Shown here: one piece after another, positions 43,644-52,420 of the stretch
Layout of the letters: every line of letters starts with the position of its first letter
Position numbering within the stretch: the first letter of the stretch is position 1
From: Streptomyces sp. NRRL F-2580
GTDB taxonomy: Bacteria > Actinomycetota > Actinomycetes > Streptomycetales > Streptomycetaceae
Assembly (NCBI RefSeq): GCF_000720115.1
Contig: NZ_JOIR01000013.1
Location: 200,540 to 264,539 of the forward strand
DNA: 64,000 nt
Direction of reading: 5' to 3'
Program-made: the position numbers and the translations under genes
Notes under the pieces: model-generated
The model's database searches: none
What the model was told of the DNA's origin: nothing
What the model saw: only the letters and a program-made list of their open reading frames with translations

Positions 43644-44180
43644 GTGCGTGATCATGTGGAGACCTCGTCAGGTCTGGTGCTGCGGCGCTGGACCCCGGGA
43701 GATGCAGCAGCGGTGCGGGCCGCGTTCGCCGACCCGCTCATGCGCGGTCAGAGCAGTGAGCAGGTGGATTCGGTTCGGGCTGCCGAGTCGTGGATCGCCG
43801 AACGCGGCGGTCAATGGGCGCAGGGCTCTGCCTTTGCCTTCGCCGTGGTCGAGGGTGACGGGACCGTACTCGGCAACGTTTCGGTCGGTGCGGTGAACCG
43901 GCAGCACGCGACCGGGTGGGTGTCCTACTGGACGACAGCCGTGGCCCGCGGCCGGGGCGTGGCCTCCGAGGCCTGCCGGACACTCTCGCAGTGGGCCTTC
44001 GACGACGCGGGGCTCTTCCGGCTGGAGCTGGGGCACCGGGTGAACAATCCGGCGTCCTGCCGGGTCGCTCGTGCCGCGGGGTTCACCGTCGAGGGACTGC
44101 AGCGGCAGAGGCTCGCGTACGACGGCGTCCGGCACGACGTGGAACTGCACGCCCGGCTGGCGACGGACCCGCTCCACTGA
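43644..44180 (+). CDS. GNAT-family N-acetyltransferase
   Basis: 178 residues. GLVLRRWTPGDAAAVRAAFA opens the RimJ-like domain. The acetyl-CoA loop is AVARGRGVASEACRTL, and LELGHRVNNPASCRVARAAG is the conserved helical segment. The GTG at 43644 lacks a ribosome-binding site, but AATACT ends six bases upstream, so a leaderless start is favoured. It may acetylate a ribosomal or aminoglycoside-like amine; unknown. Confidence 0.88.
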   Translation: MRDHVETSSGLVLRRWTPGDAAAVRAAFADPLMRGQSSEQVDSVRAAESWIAERGGQWAQGSAFAFAVVEGDGTVLGNVSVGAVNRQHATGWVSYWTTAVARGRGVASEACRTLSQWAFDDAGLFRLELGHRVNNPASCRVARAAGFTVEGLQRQRLAYDGVRHDVELHARLATDPLH

Positions 44181-44201
44181 CCCGGCCACTCGTACGCGTC
44201 C

Positions 44202-44486
44202 TCAGGTGGCGCGGCCGGGGCGTGGGGGCGGGGTGACCGCGAGGCGCGGTGGGGCCGGGGTCGACCAGTGGTGGCCGCAGGGGTCGAAGGCCAGCGTCAC
44301 CGGCCGGCCGGGGCGCTGGCGCCAGGAGATGCGTTCGGGTGCGCCCTCGCACACGGGACAGCGGGGCAGCGGGCCCGGCTCCGCCTCCGGCGCGCGGTCG
44401 GGGGCGGCCGCGAGCGGCGTGGCGTGCGGATCGCGCATGGAGGCTCCCTGGTCGTGCGTGCGGTCGGGCTGATCGCACTGTGCCAT
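44202..44486 (-). CDS. Small putative zinc-ribbon protein
   Basis: 94 residues, not recognised. CPVC in the middle and CGHHW about 25 residues later could bind one zinc ion, as in a zinc ribbon. The rest is Pro/Ala/Arg-rich. The ATG at 44486 follows GAGAAGG. The upstream region carries a near-palindrome around AATT. It lies downstream of, but separated from, the response-regulator gene on the same strand. Confidence 0.6.
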   Translation of the reverse strand: MAQCDQPDRTHDQGASMRDPHATPLAAAPDRAPEAEPGPLPRCPVCEGAPERISWRQRPGRPVTLAFDPCGHHWSTPAPPRLAVTPPPRPGRAT

Positions 44487-44547
44487 GGAGGTGCCCTTCT
44501 CCGCACGGGCGAATCATCCAGTGTTTTGGCTGGTCAGAGGTGCGGTC

Positions 44548-44564
44548 ACCAGGAAAATTCCGGT
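44548..44564. promoter_or_regulatory. Near-palindrome upstream of the zinc-ribbon gene
   Basis: ACCAGGAAAATTCCGGT, arms matching at 6 of 7 positions, 62 bp upstream of the small gene's ATG and the most AT-rich point of this 99-bp spacer. Confidence 0.4.
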
Positions 44565-44585
44565 GCTCTTGCGGGCACTTGGTGA

Positions 44586-45254
44586 TCAACCGCTCGCGCA
44601 GCCGGCCTCGACCAGGCCGGATTCGTAGGCCGCGATCACCGCCTGGGCGCGGTCGCGGACGCCCAACTTGCCGAAGATCCCGGTGATGTGGTTCTTGACC
44701 GTGGAGACGCTGATGTCCAGGTCCAGGGCGATCTCGGCGTTGCCCCGGCCGCCGGCCAGCAGACGCCAGATCTCCAGTTCGCGCGGGGTGAGGTCGGCCG
44801 GGGTCTCGGCGGCCCACGACCGCGGCCGCACGGGGGTGCGTACGTAGGCGGAGATGAGCCGGGTCAGCAGCCGCGGCGCGACGGCGGCCTCGCCGGTGTG
44901 GACGATGCGGACCGCGGCGATCAGCTCCTCCGGGGAGATGTCCTTGGGCAGGAAGCCGTACGCGCCGGCGCGCAGGGCGGCGACCACGTACTCGTCCATG
45001 TCGAAGGTGCTGAGGGCGAGAACGCGGGTCGAGGGGAGCGTCCGCGCGAGTTCCTCGGTGGCCTGGACCCCGTCGAGGACCGGCATGCGGATGTCCATGA
45101 CGACCACGTCGGGCCGCAGCTCCCGGGCGAGGGCGACGGCCCGGGCCCCGTCCTCGGCCTCGCCGACGACCTCGAACTCCGGGTCGGGGCCCAGGATCAG
45201 GGCCAGGCCGCGCCGCACCAGCGGCTGGTCGTCGGCTATGAGCACGCGGATCAT
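44586..45254 (-). CDS. NarL/LuxR-type response regulator
   Basis: 222 residues. Receiver domain with acidic pocket (VLIADDQPLVRRG), phospho-acceptor Asp in DVVVMDIRMPVLDG, and the conserved Thr/Ser and Lys (LALSTF, FLPKD). C-terminal LuxR helix-turn-helix: LTPRELEIWRLLAGGRGNAE followed by STVKNHITGIFGKL. Its ATG overlaps the kinase stop by 4 bp (ATGA), so both are co-translated. The likely target is the divergent MMPL exporter gene. Confidence 0.94.
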   Translation of the reverse strand: MIRVLIADDQPLVRRGLALILGPDPEFEVVGEAEDGARAVALARELRPDVVVMDIRMPVLDGVQATEELARTLPSTRVLALSTFDMDEYVVAALRAGAYGFLPKDISPEELIAAVRIVHTGEAAVAPRLLTRLISAYVRTPVRPRSWAAETPADLTPRELEIWRLLAGGRGNAEIALDLDISVSTVKNHITGIFGKLGVRDRAQAVIAAYESGLVEAGCASG

Positions 45255-46609
45255 CGCTGCTGTTCCTCTCTCTCGCCGTACCCGGGGCCCGCGACCGGGA
45301 CCGGGAGGCGGGCCGCCACTCGGAAGCCTCCGCCTTCGAGTGGGGCGGCCTCCAGGGTTCCGCCCTGCAGGGCGACACGTTCGTGCATGCCGATCAGACC
45401 GTACCCGGGGCGCGCCGCGGGCCGGGAGGCCGGTGCCTGCGCTCCCGCCCCGTCGTCGCGCACCTCCACGGCCACCTCGTCCCGGCGGTAGGTGAGCCGT
45501 ACCTGGGCCCGCGCCTGTCCCGCGTGCTTGCGGGTGTTGGTCAGCGCCTCCTGCACGATGCGGAAGACGGTGAGGCCCACGGTCGGCGGGAGCGGGCGGA
45601 CCGGGCCGTCCACGGTGAACTCGGTCTCGGTGCCGGCCAGCCGGGACTCGGTGACGATCCGGTCGAGGTCGCCGGCCCCGGGCTGGGGAGCCGGCGGGGT
45701 GTGCTCCGGCTCCTCCCCGGCCCGCAGGACGTCGAGGAGTTGGCGCATCTCGCGCAGCGCCATCCGCCCGGAGTCCTCCAGGGTGACCAGGGCCTCCCGG
45801 ACGACCTCCGGGTCGTGCGCCAGGTTCGCCCGGGCCCCGCCCGCCATCAGCTGCATGGTGGTGATGTGGTGGGCGACGATGTCGTGCAGTTCGCGGGCGA
45901 TCCGGCGGCGTTCCTCGGCCACCGCCCGGTCCGCGAGCAGGGTCCGGTGGACCTCGGCCTCCCGCTGCCGGTGGTTGACCACGGCGGCCGCGCCCACGGA
46001 GCCGAGGGTGCCGATCACGTTTGCGATCAGGCCCGACCAGCCGAAGGGCAGGGGCCAGCCGCCCTGGCCGGCGGAGATCAGCGGCACCGCCACGACCGCC
46101 GCCGACGCGGCCACGGCGGGGCGGCTGAACCGGGCCACCGTGTAGAGGGCCACCATCAGGGTGAGGGTGAAGTGCGGGGTCGGCGGGGTGGCCACGTTCA
46201 CCAGTGCGCCCAGGGCCAGTACCGCGGCGAGCACCGTCAGCGGCCGCGCGCGCCGGGCGATCAGGGGCATCGCCGAGAGGACCAGGGAGAGGGCCGCGGT
46301 CACGCTCAGGACGCGGCCCTCGGTCTGCATGCCCAGGGAGTAGCCGACGAGGTCGATGGTGCCGGCCGCGACCGCCACGAGGGCGTCGTTACGGGTCCAC
46401 GGTGAGCGCGCGGCTCCGCGGTCCGCGCCCGGGGCGGCGGCCCGGCCGCTGCCGCGGCTTCCGATGCCGGGGCCGATGTCGGGGCTGCCGGTTTCGCGGC
46501 CCCTCGCATGGCCGCCGGTGTCGCGGCCCGTGTCCCGGCCCTCCCCCGGCCCCACACCCACATCCGACCCCACACCCACACCCACACCCACACCCACACC
46601 CACACCCAT
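45251..46609 (-). CDS. Sensor histidine kinase (HisKA_3 type)
   Basis: 452 residues. After an unusual Gly-Val repeat start and a Gly/Arg/Asp-rich low-complexity region (to about residue 65), four to five membrane segments form the sensor part (about 75-200). HisKA_3 with the phospho-accepting His in RRIARELHDIVAHHITT is followed by the HATPase_c domain (NTRKHAGQARAQV, VRDDGAGA, YGLIGMHERV). The ATG at 46609 follows GGGGGAGGACC. The (GGTGTG)6 run directly after the ATG encodes (Gly-Val)6, so repeat-number change would alter only protein length. It pairs with the response regulator and is divergent from an MMPL exporter. Confidence 0.92.
   Translation of the reverse strand: MGVGVGVGVGVGVGSDVGVGPGEGRDTGRDTGGHARGRETGSPDIGPGIGSRGSGRAAAPGADRGAARSPWTRNDALVAVAAGTIDLVGYSLGMQTEGRVLSVTAALSLVLSAMPLIARRARPLTVLAAVLALGALVNVATPPTPHFTLTLMVALYTVARFSRPAVAASAAVVAVPLISAGQGGWPLPFGWSGLIANVIGTLGSVGAAAVVNHRQREAEVHRTLLADRAVAEERRRIARELHDIVAHHITTMQLMAGGARANLAHDPEVVREALVTLEDSGRMALREMRQLLDVLRAGEEPEHTPPAPQPGAGDLDRIVTESRLAGTETEFTVDGPVRPLPPTVGLTVFRIVQEALTNTRKHAGQARAQVRLTYRRDEVAVEVRDDGAGAQAPASRPAARPGYGLIGMHERVALQGGTLEAAPLEGGGFRVAARLPVPVAGPGYGEREEQQR
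46572..46607. repeat. Hexanucleotide microsatellite (ACACCC)6 at a kinase start codon
   Basis: Six perfect ACACCC units (plus strand) abut the ATG of the histidine kinase; degenerate copies continue beyond 46561. It encodes a Gly-Val repeat. Confidence 0.85.
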
Positions 46610-46884
46610 GCTGCCGGTCCTCCCCCGTCGACCACCTCTCCCGGCAGGTGCCGGGCTCGCGCGGCCGCGCTCTCCGGTGATCCATTCTGGCACCGCCCCC
46701 GTCCCCTGCCACCGGTCCTCGGTAGGGGCCCGTACCAGGACTCCGGTCCTGGTCGGTGCGCCCGTACGGACCCCGGTCCCGTGGTGCGGATCCTCCCCCG
46801 CCCCGACGTTTTCCCCGCTCCCGGCTGATGGTCTGGAGTCAGGCCGGGAACCCCGGCCGTACCGCACAGACCGGAGGAAGACCA

Positions 46885-49086
46885 GTGATCCGCGCCCTGA
46901 CCCGATTCTCGACGCGAAGTCCATGGAAGGTCATCGCCCTGTGGGCGGTCCTGGGTATCGCAGCCACCATCCTGGGCCAGGCGTTCGTCTTCCGCGCCAC
47001 CCAGCCGGGCAACGGCGGGTTCCTGCCCGCGCACTACGACTCGGCGGCCGCCCTGAAGATCGCGGAGGAGCGGTTCGGCGTGAAGCCGGACGCCAACCTC
47101 CTGACCCTGCTGGTGGCCCGCTCGGACGACGCGCCGCTCGGCGCCGCCGACGAGCAGCGCATCGACGCGCTGGCCGCGCAGCTGGCCCGGAAGCGGGTCA
47201 CCATGCCCCGGACCGAGGACACGATGCCCCTCGCCGCGGACCACTCGCAGATTCCCCGGGTCAGCCCGGCCATGACGGCGCCCGACCGCTCCTTCCGCCT
47301 GCTCTCCGTCGAACTGACCGGAAATCCCGCCGATCCCGGAGTGCAGGACACCTACCGCGCCTTCCGGGATTCGGCCCGGGACGCGTTCGCGGCGGAGGGA
47401 CTGCGGACCGGCTTCACCGGGGGGATCGCCGACCGGGTGGACACGGCGGACGCGGAGAAGACCAGGACGGCGGTGGTCGGGGCGCTCATGCTCGGGGTCA
47501 TCGTCCTGCTGCACGTACTGGTCTTCCGCAGCGTCCTGGCGGCCCTGCTGCCGCTGCTCGCGGTCTCCGTGATCGGCGGCGCCGCGGCCGGCGTCGTGGT
47601 CGGCGCGGCGCTGCTCACCGGGACCGGACTGGCCGATTCCACGCCGGGGCTGATCAGCGTGGTGCTGGTGGGCATCGGCATCGACTACTTCCTCTTCCTC
47701 CTCTTCCGCTTCCGCGAGCAACTGCGCGAACACCCCGGGCAGTCCGGGCGCGAGGCGGCCGCCGAGGTCGCCGGGCGGGTGGGTACGGCCATCACCTCCG
47801 CGGCGCTGACCATCGTCGCCGCGTTCGCCACCCTCGGGGTCGCCTCCTTCGGCCAGTTCCGGGTGCTCGGGCCGGCCATCGCCTTGTCCGTACTGGTGAT
47901 GCTGCTGGGCAGCCTGACCCTGATGCCGGCCCTGCTGGCGGTCACCGGGCGCAGGATGTTCTGGCCCTCCCGCGCCCTGCGGCACGCGCCCCGCGCCGGC
48001 TCGGCCGCGCGGCTGGGCGACCGGGTGGCGCGACGGCCGCTGGCGCTGGTCCTGGGCTCGGTGGCACTGCTCGGCACGCTGGCCGCCGGTGTCGTGGGGA
48101 TGCGCATGGACTACGGGCAGGGTGGAGCGGGGGCGGAGCGGACCGCCGCGGTCGCGACCGCCGCGGAGATCTCGCGCGCCCTGCCGGCCGGGGTGTCCGA
48201 CCCGACCAGCGTGTTCGTCACGGCCTCCGACGGCGGCACGCTCACCACCGAGGGCCTGGGCGGGCTGGCCAAGGCCCTCTCCGGGGTCGGCGGCGTGGGC
48301 CAGGTCGCGGGGACCGTGCTGAGCGAGGACCGGCGGGCGGCGCGGATCGACCTGTTCCTGACCGTCGACCCGCAGCGCAAGGAGGCGCGCGATCTGGTCA
48401 CCGGCCCGGTCAGGGCCGCGGTACGGGCCCACGCGCCCGCCGGTACGGAGGCGCACGTGGGCGGTACGCCGGCGCTCTTCGCCGACATCTCGACCGCGGT
48501 GGACAAGGACCTCAAGGTGGTCTTCCCGGTGGCCGCCGTGCTCATCGCGCTGATCCTGCTCGCGCTGCTGCGCAGCCTGCTCGCGCCGGTGATCCTGCTG
48601 GCCGCGGTCGGGCTCGGGTTCGCCGCGACCCTCGGCGCCTCGACCCTGGTGTTCCAGCACGCCCTGGACCGGCCCGGGGTGGACTTCACCCTCCCGCTCG
48701 TGCTGTTCCTGTTCGTCGTCGCGCTGGGCACCGACTACAACATCCTGATGAGCGACCGGATCCGGGAGGAGATGGAGCGGCCGGGCCCGGCACGGGCGGC
48801 GGTGGGCCGCGCCGTGCGGCACACGGCCCCCGCCATCGCCACGGCGGGGCTGGTGCTGGCCGCGTCCTTCGGGAGCCTGGCCGTCACCCCGGCCCCGTCC
48901 ACCCAGCAGATCGGCTTCGCGACGGCCCTCGGGATCCTGCTCTCCGCGTTCGTCCTGTCGATCGTGCTGGTGCCCGCGCTGGCCGCCCTGCTGGGCCGCT
49001 CCACATGGTGGCCGGTGCGGCCGCGCCGACGCTCCCGTGGGGCCGACGGTCCGAAGGAGGCAGCGGACCGCGTCCTGGTCGGCTGA
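46885..49086 (+). CDS. MMPL-family (RND) transporter
   Basis: 733 residues with about 12 membrane segments in two halves, each with a large external loop (about 45-180 and 400-520). Proton-relay-type motifs GIGIDYFLFLLFRFREQ and ALGTDYNILMSDRIREE occur in the corresponding helices of each half. The family exports lipids, antibiotics or siderophores. The GTG at 46885 follows GGAGGAAG. It is divergent from the two-component genes with a 275-bp control region, a common Streptomyces arrangement for drug- or envelope-stress-induced MMPL exporters. Confidence 0.92.
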   Translation: MIRALTRFSTRSPWKVIALWAVLGIAATILGQAFVFRATQPGNGGFLPAHYDSAAALKIAEERFGVKPDANLLTLLVARSDDAPLGAADEQRIDALAAQLARKRVTMPRTEDTMPLAADHSQIPRVSPAMTAPDRSFRLLSVELTGNPADPGVQDTYRAFRDSARDAFAAEGLRTGFTGGIADRVDTADAEKTRTAVVGALMLGVIVLLHVLVFRSVLAALLPLLAVSVIGGAAAGVVVGAALLTGTGLADSTPGLISVVLVGIGIDYFLFLLFRFREQLREHPGQSGREAAAEVAGRVGTAITSAALTIVAAFATLGVASFGQFRVLGPAIALSVLVMLLGSLTLMPALLAVTGRRMFWPSRALRHAPRAGSAARLGDRVARRPLALVLGSVALLGTLAAGVVGMRMDYGQGGAGAERTAAVATAAEISRALPAGVSDPTSVFVTASDGGTLTTEGLGGLAKALSGVGGVGQVAGTVLSEDRRAARIDLFLTVDPQRKEARDLVTGPVRAAVRAHAPAGTEAHVGGTPALFADISTAVDKDLKVVFPVAAVLIALILLALLRSLLAPVILLAAVGLGFAATLGASTLVFQHALDRPGVDFTLPLVLFLFVVALGTDYNILMSDRIREEMERPGPARAAVGRAVRHTAPAIATAGLVLAASFGSLAVTPAPSTQQIGFATALGILLSAFVLSIVLVPALAALLGRSTWWPVRPRRRSRGADGPKEAADRVLVG

Positions 49087-49133
49087 GCCGACCGCGAGCT
49101 CCTGGTCCGCTGAACCGACCGCGGGCCGCACGA

Positions 49134-49185
49134 AAGGCGCCGGCGTGCGCGGGAACCCGTACGGTCCCGCGCGCGCCGGCGCCTT
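49134..49185. terminator. Strong bidirectional terminator
   Basis: A 21-bp stem (49134-49154 with 49165-49185, one T-G wobble) and a 10-nt loop, between the convergent MMPL and ABC-transporter genes. It is the most stable hairpin in the window. Confidence 0.85.
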
Positions 49186-49197
49186 CGCCGCTCGCCG

Positions 49198-50991
49198 TCA
49201 GACGAGCTGGTCGACCTCGGGGTGGTCCGCCAGCCAAGCGCGGACCGCCTCCTGCTCCTTGCCCTTCCCGGTTTCCTGGATCTTCGCCTCCAGGCCGGTC
49301 AGCTGCTCCTCGCTGAGCTTGAACGAGCGCAGCCAGCGGGCCACCTCGGGCTCGTCGGCGGCGAAGCCCTTGCGGGCCAGGGTGTGGATCCCGTCGCCCT
49401 TGCCCCAGGCGGCCTTCGGGTCCTCCAGCTTGGTCAGGTCGTACGTGGAGTACGCCCAGTGCGGGGACCACAGCACGACGGCCACGGGCTCCTTCTTCTC
49501 GTAGGCCCGCTTGAGCTCGGCGAGCATGCCGGGCGTGGAGCCGTCGACGACCTGGTACTCGCCTTCGAGTCCGTACTCCTTCAGGACCTTGTCCTTGAGG
49601 ATGGACATGGCACCGGCGCTCGGCTCGATGCCGATGATGCGGCCCTTGAACTGACCGGCCTTGCCCTTGAGGTCGGCGAGCGAGCGGACGTCCTTCATGT
49701 ACGAGGGCACGGACAGCTCCAGCGAGGTGGGGCCGTACCAGGACCCGAGGTCCTCCAGCTTGTTCCCGTACTTCTCCCAGTACTGCGCGTGCGTGACGGG
49801 CAGCCAGGAGTCGGTCTGGAAGTCGAGCTGGCCGCCGGCCAGGCCGGTGTAGAGGGCTCCGGCCTCCAGCTGACGGGCGTCGACCTTGAAGCCGCGCCGC
49901 TCCAGCAGCTCCTTCCACAGGAAGGTGGAGGCGATGCCTTCGTCCCAGGGGATGTATCCGACGGAGACCGTGCGGCCCTTGCCGATGTTCGCCGCGCCTG
50001 CCGGTCCGTCGTCGGCGGTGGAGCCGCCGAAGGTGGCGAGGCCGCCCGCGACGAGCGCGAGCACGACGACGCCGCTGAGGGCGTGGACGGGCTGGGGGCG
50101 GTGGTTCCACACCTTGGCGGCGCCGGTGGCCGCGGCCCTCGCCTTGGCCAGGGCGCGCCGGCCGAGCGGGGAGACCTGACGGCCGAGGGCGCCGGTCATC
50201 CGGTCCAGGTACATGGCCAGGATGACGATGGAGATGCCGGCCTCGAAGCCGAGGCCGATGTCGACGTTGCCGATGGCGCGGTACACGGCGCCGCCGAGTC
50301 CGCCGCCGCCGACCATGCCGGCGATGACGACCATGGACAGGCCGAGCATGATGACCTGGTTGACGCCCGCCATGATCGTCGGCAGGGCCAGGGGCAGTTG
50401 CACGCGGAAGAGGGTGTCGCGCGGGGTGGTGCCGAAGGCCTCCGCGGCCTCGACCAGTTCCGCGTCGACCTGGCGGATGCCGAGCTCGGTCATCCGTACG
50501 CCCGGCGGCAGCGAGAAGATGATGGTCGCGATGATGCCGGGCACCACGCCCACCCCGAAGAAGATGATTCCGGGAATGAGGTAGACCATGGCGGGCATGG
50601 TCTGCATGAAGTCCAGGACAGGTCGCAGGACGGCGCTGACCCGGTCGGACCTGGAGGCCCAGATGCCGAGCGGGATCGCGAAGACCAGCGTGACGAGGGT
50701 CGCTACCAGGACGAGGGAGAGCGTGGACATCGCGTCGGACCACAGGCCGACGGAGTCGATGAGCGCGAGGCCGGCGAAGGCCAGCAGGCCCGCGAGGAGC
50801 CCGCGCAGCCACCAGGCGCCCAGCGCGAGGATGCCCGCGAACAGCAGCGGGGCGGGGGCGGAGAGGACGGCGTCGATGCCGTCGTAGAGGCCGGTCACGA
50901 GCGCGCTGATGGCGTCGAACAGCCAGGACAGGTGGCTCTGGAGGAAGTCGACACCGCTGTCGACCCAGGCGCCGAGGTGCAGGCGGGGCAT
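49198..50991 (-). CDS. Glycine-betaine/proline ABC permease fused to its binding protein
   Basis: 597 residues. The N-terminal permease part (about 1-290) has six or so helices and the EAA loop (ELVEAAEAFGTTPRDTLFRV). After a linker and another hydrophobic segment, the C-terminal 280 residues are an OpuAC-type quaternary-amine binding domain (SVGYIPWDEGIASTFLWKEL, then LPVTHAQYWEKYG and VVLWSPHWAYSTYDL) that should face outside. The Trp residues fit a betaine-type aromatic cage. The ATG shares one base with the ATPase stop (TGATG). It is an importer for a compatible solute or choline-like compound. A strong terminator follows. Confidence 0.92.
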   Translation of the reverse strand: MPRLHLGAWVDSGVDFLQSHLSWLFDAISALVTGLYDGIDAVLSAPAPLLFAGILALGAWWLRGLLAGLLAFAGLALIDSVGLWSDAMSTLSLVLVATLVTLVFAIPLGIWASRSDRVSAVLRPVLDFMQTMPAMVYLIPGIIFFGVGVVPGIIATIIFSLPPGVRMTELGIRQVDAELVEAAEAFGTTPRDTLFRVQLPLALPTIMAGVNQVIMLGLSMVVIAGMVGGGGLGGAVYRAIGNVDIGLGFEAGISIVILAMYLDRMTGALGRQVSPLGRRALAKARAAATGAAKVWNHRPQPVHALSGVVVLALVAGGLATFGGSTADDGPAGAANIGKGRTVSVGYIPWDEGIASTFLWKELLERRGFKVDARQLEAGALYTGLAGGQLDFQTDSWLPVTHAQYWEKYGNKLEDLGSWYGPTSLELSVPSYMKDVRSLADLKGKAGQFKGRIIGIEPSAGAMSILKDKVLKEYGLEGEYQVVDGSTPGMLAELKRAYEKKEPVAVVLWSPHWAYSTYDLTKLEDPKAAWGKGDGIHTLARKGFAADEPEVARWLRSFKLSEEQLTGLEAKIQETGKGKEQEAVRAWLADHPEVDQLV

Positions 50992-52043
50992 CAGGCGGCC
51001 ACCTCCGCACACGCCATCGGCGGCCGTTGCTCGTCGCCGAGGAAGGCGATGAGCCGGTCCTGCGGCACGGATCCGACGACGGCGCCTTCCGCGTCGGTGA
51101 CGGCGACGGCGTGCGGGACCCGGGCGCTGACCGCGCACAGGTCCGCCAGCGGGGTGTCGCCGTGGACGGTCGGACAGCCGCAGGCTTCCACGTCCGCGTC
51201 GGGCTGGTCCATGACGGCGTCGGCCGTGAGCACCCGCGAACGGTCGACGTCCTGGATGAAGGAGGCGACGTAGTCGTCGGCGGGGCGGGTGAGGATGTCC
51301 TCGGCGGTGCCCTGCTGGACGATCCGGCCGTCGCGCATGACGGCGATGCCGTCGCCGATGCGCATGGCCTCGTTGAGGTCGTGGGTGATGAAGACGATGG
51401 TCTTCTTGAAGCGCTGCTGGAGCTCCAGCAGCTGGTCCTGCATGTCACGGCGGATCAGCGGGTCGAGCGCGCTGAAGGACTCGTCCATGAGGAGGAGGTC
51501 GGCGTCGGTGGCCAGGGCCCGGGCGAGGCCGACCCGCTGCTGCATGCCGCCGGAGAGCTCGTCGGGCCAGGACTTCTCCCAGCCCTCCAGGCCGCACAGG
51601 GCCAGGGCCTCGGCGGCGCGGCGGTCGCGCTCGGCGCGGGGGACGCCCTGCACCTCCAGGCCGTAGCCGGCGTTCTCCAGGACGTTCCGGTGCGGGAAGA
51701 GCGCGAAGTGCTGGAAGACCATGGAGATCTTCGTGGACCGTACGCGGCGCAGCTCGCGCGCGCTGAGCGCGGTGAGGTCCTGGCCGCCGAAGAGGATGCG
51801 TCCCGCGGTGGGCTCCAGCAGTCCGTTCAGCATGCGCAGCAGCGTGGACTTGCCGGATCCCGACAGACCCATCACGACGAAGATCTGGCCGGGTTCGACG
51901 CTGAACGAGGCGTCGATCACTGCGGCCGTGGTGCCGTCGGCGCGCAACTCGTTGCGGTCGGTGCCGCTTTCGAGCGCGCGGACCGCGTCGTCGGGTCGTC
52001 GTCCGAACACCTTGTAGACGTGCTCGGCTTGGAGCGTGGACAC
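50991..52043 (-). CDS. Glycine-betaine/proline ABC transporter ATPase
   Basis: 350 residues. Walker A GLSGSGKST, Q-loop MVFQHFALFPHR, signature LSGGMQQRV, Walker B LLLMDESFSALDPL and the switch His in VFITHDLNEA. A short CBS-like C-terminal part (VPHAVAVTDAEGAVVGSVPQ) may sense ionic strength, as in OpuA. It carries a Cys pair (CGC) near residue 282. The GTG at 52043 follows GTGAGG. It forms a two-gene operon with the fused permease/binding protein; a Crp-type site lies about 170 bp upstream. Confidence 0.93.
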   Translation of the reverse strand: MSTLQAEHVYKVFGRRPDDAVRALESGTDRNELRADGTTAAVIDASFSVEPGQIFVVMGLSGSGKSTLLRMLNGLLEPTAGRILFGGQDLTALSARELRRVRSTKISMVFQHFALFPHRNVLENAGYGLEVQGVPRAERDRRAAEALALCGLEGWEKSWPDELSGGMQQRVGLARALATDADLLLMDESFSALDPLIRRDMQDQLLELQQRFKKTIVFITHDLNEAMRIGDGIAVMRDGRIVQQGTAEDILTRPADDYVASFIQDVDRSRVLTADAVMDQPDADVEACGCPTVHGDTPLADLCAVSARVPHAVAVTDAEGAVVGSVPQDRLIAFLGDEQRPPMACAEVAA

Positions 52044-52420
52044 ATAAACCTCACGGGTCGTACGGGTACGGCGCGCGCCGGCGGACCGGGGGCCGTAGAG
52101 CGGGACGGGATCTGCCCGTGTGCGCCCCGCCTCCGGCACCGAGGGGCCGGAGGGCGTGGTTCCGCTCCAGCAGTCCACGATGCCCCGCATTCACCACCGC
52201 AAACACCAGCGTGATTCAGGTCACTTGCCGATCGGGGAACCGGGGCCCGCGGGGCCGCGCCGCGAGCCGCGTGGCGACACACGGCCGTCGGGACGCAGTT
52301 GGGGCGGGCCCCCGGCGACCCGAGCACGCGCCGGGCCCGGCGCACCCCCGCCCGCGGAGTGTCCGAGCCCACATCGTGCGTCCGGCGGATGGACCGGCGC
52401 CGGGCGGCCCGGGGCGTGAC
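52044..52420. other. 377-bp regulatory gap upstream of the betaine-type transporter
   Basis: No gene. It contains the leader and promoter region of the transporter operon, a Crp-type site (52211-52224), and a perfect 16-bp palindrome GCGCCGGGCCCGGCGC (52328-52343) that may end the GntR gene's transcript. Confidence 0.6.
52211..52224. promoter_or_regulatory. Crp-type site GTGATTCAGGTCAC
   Basis: It fits the Streptomyces Crp consensus GTG-N6-GNCAC exactly and is also a 4-bp palindrome (GTGA-N6-TCAC). It sits in the transporter's upstream region. Confidence 0.45.

Noticed and set aside
46561..46609. CRISPR-like or origin-type repeat array
   Set aside because: It is a 6-bp microsatellite without spacers, inside a coding sequence.
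52328..52343. The 16-bp GCGCCGGGCCCGGCGC palindrome as a specific operator
   Set aside because: Pure G/C palindromes arise easily at this base composition, and its position after the GntR gene fits a terminator at least as well.
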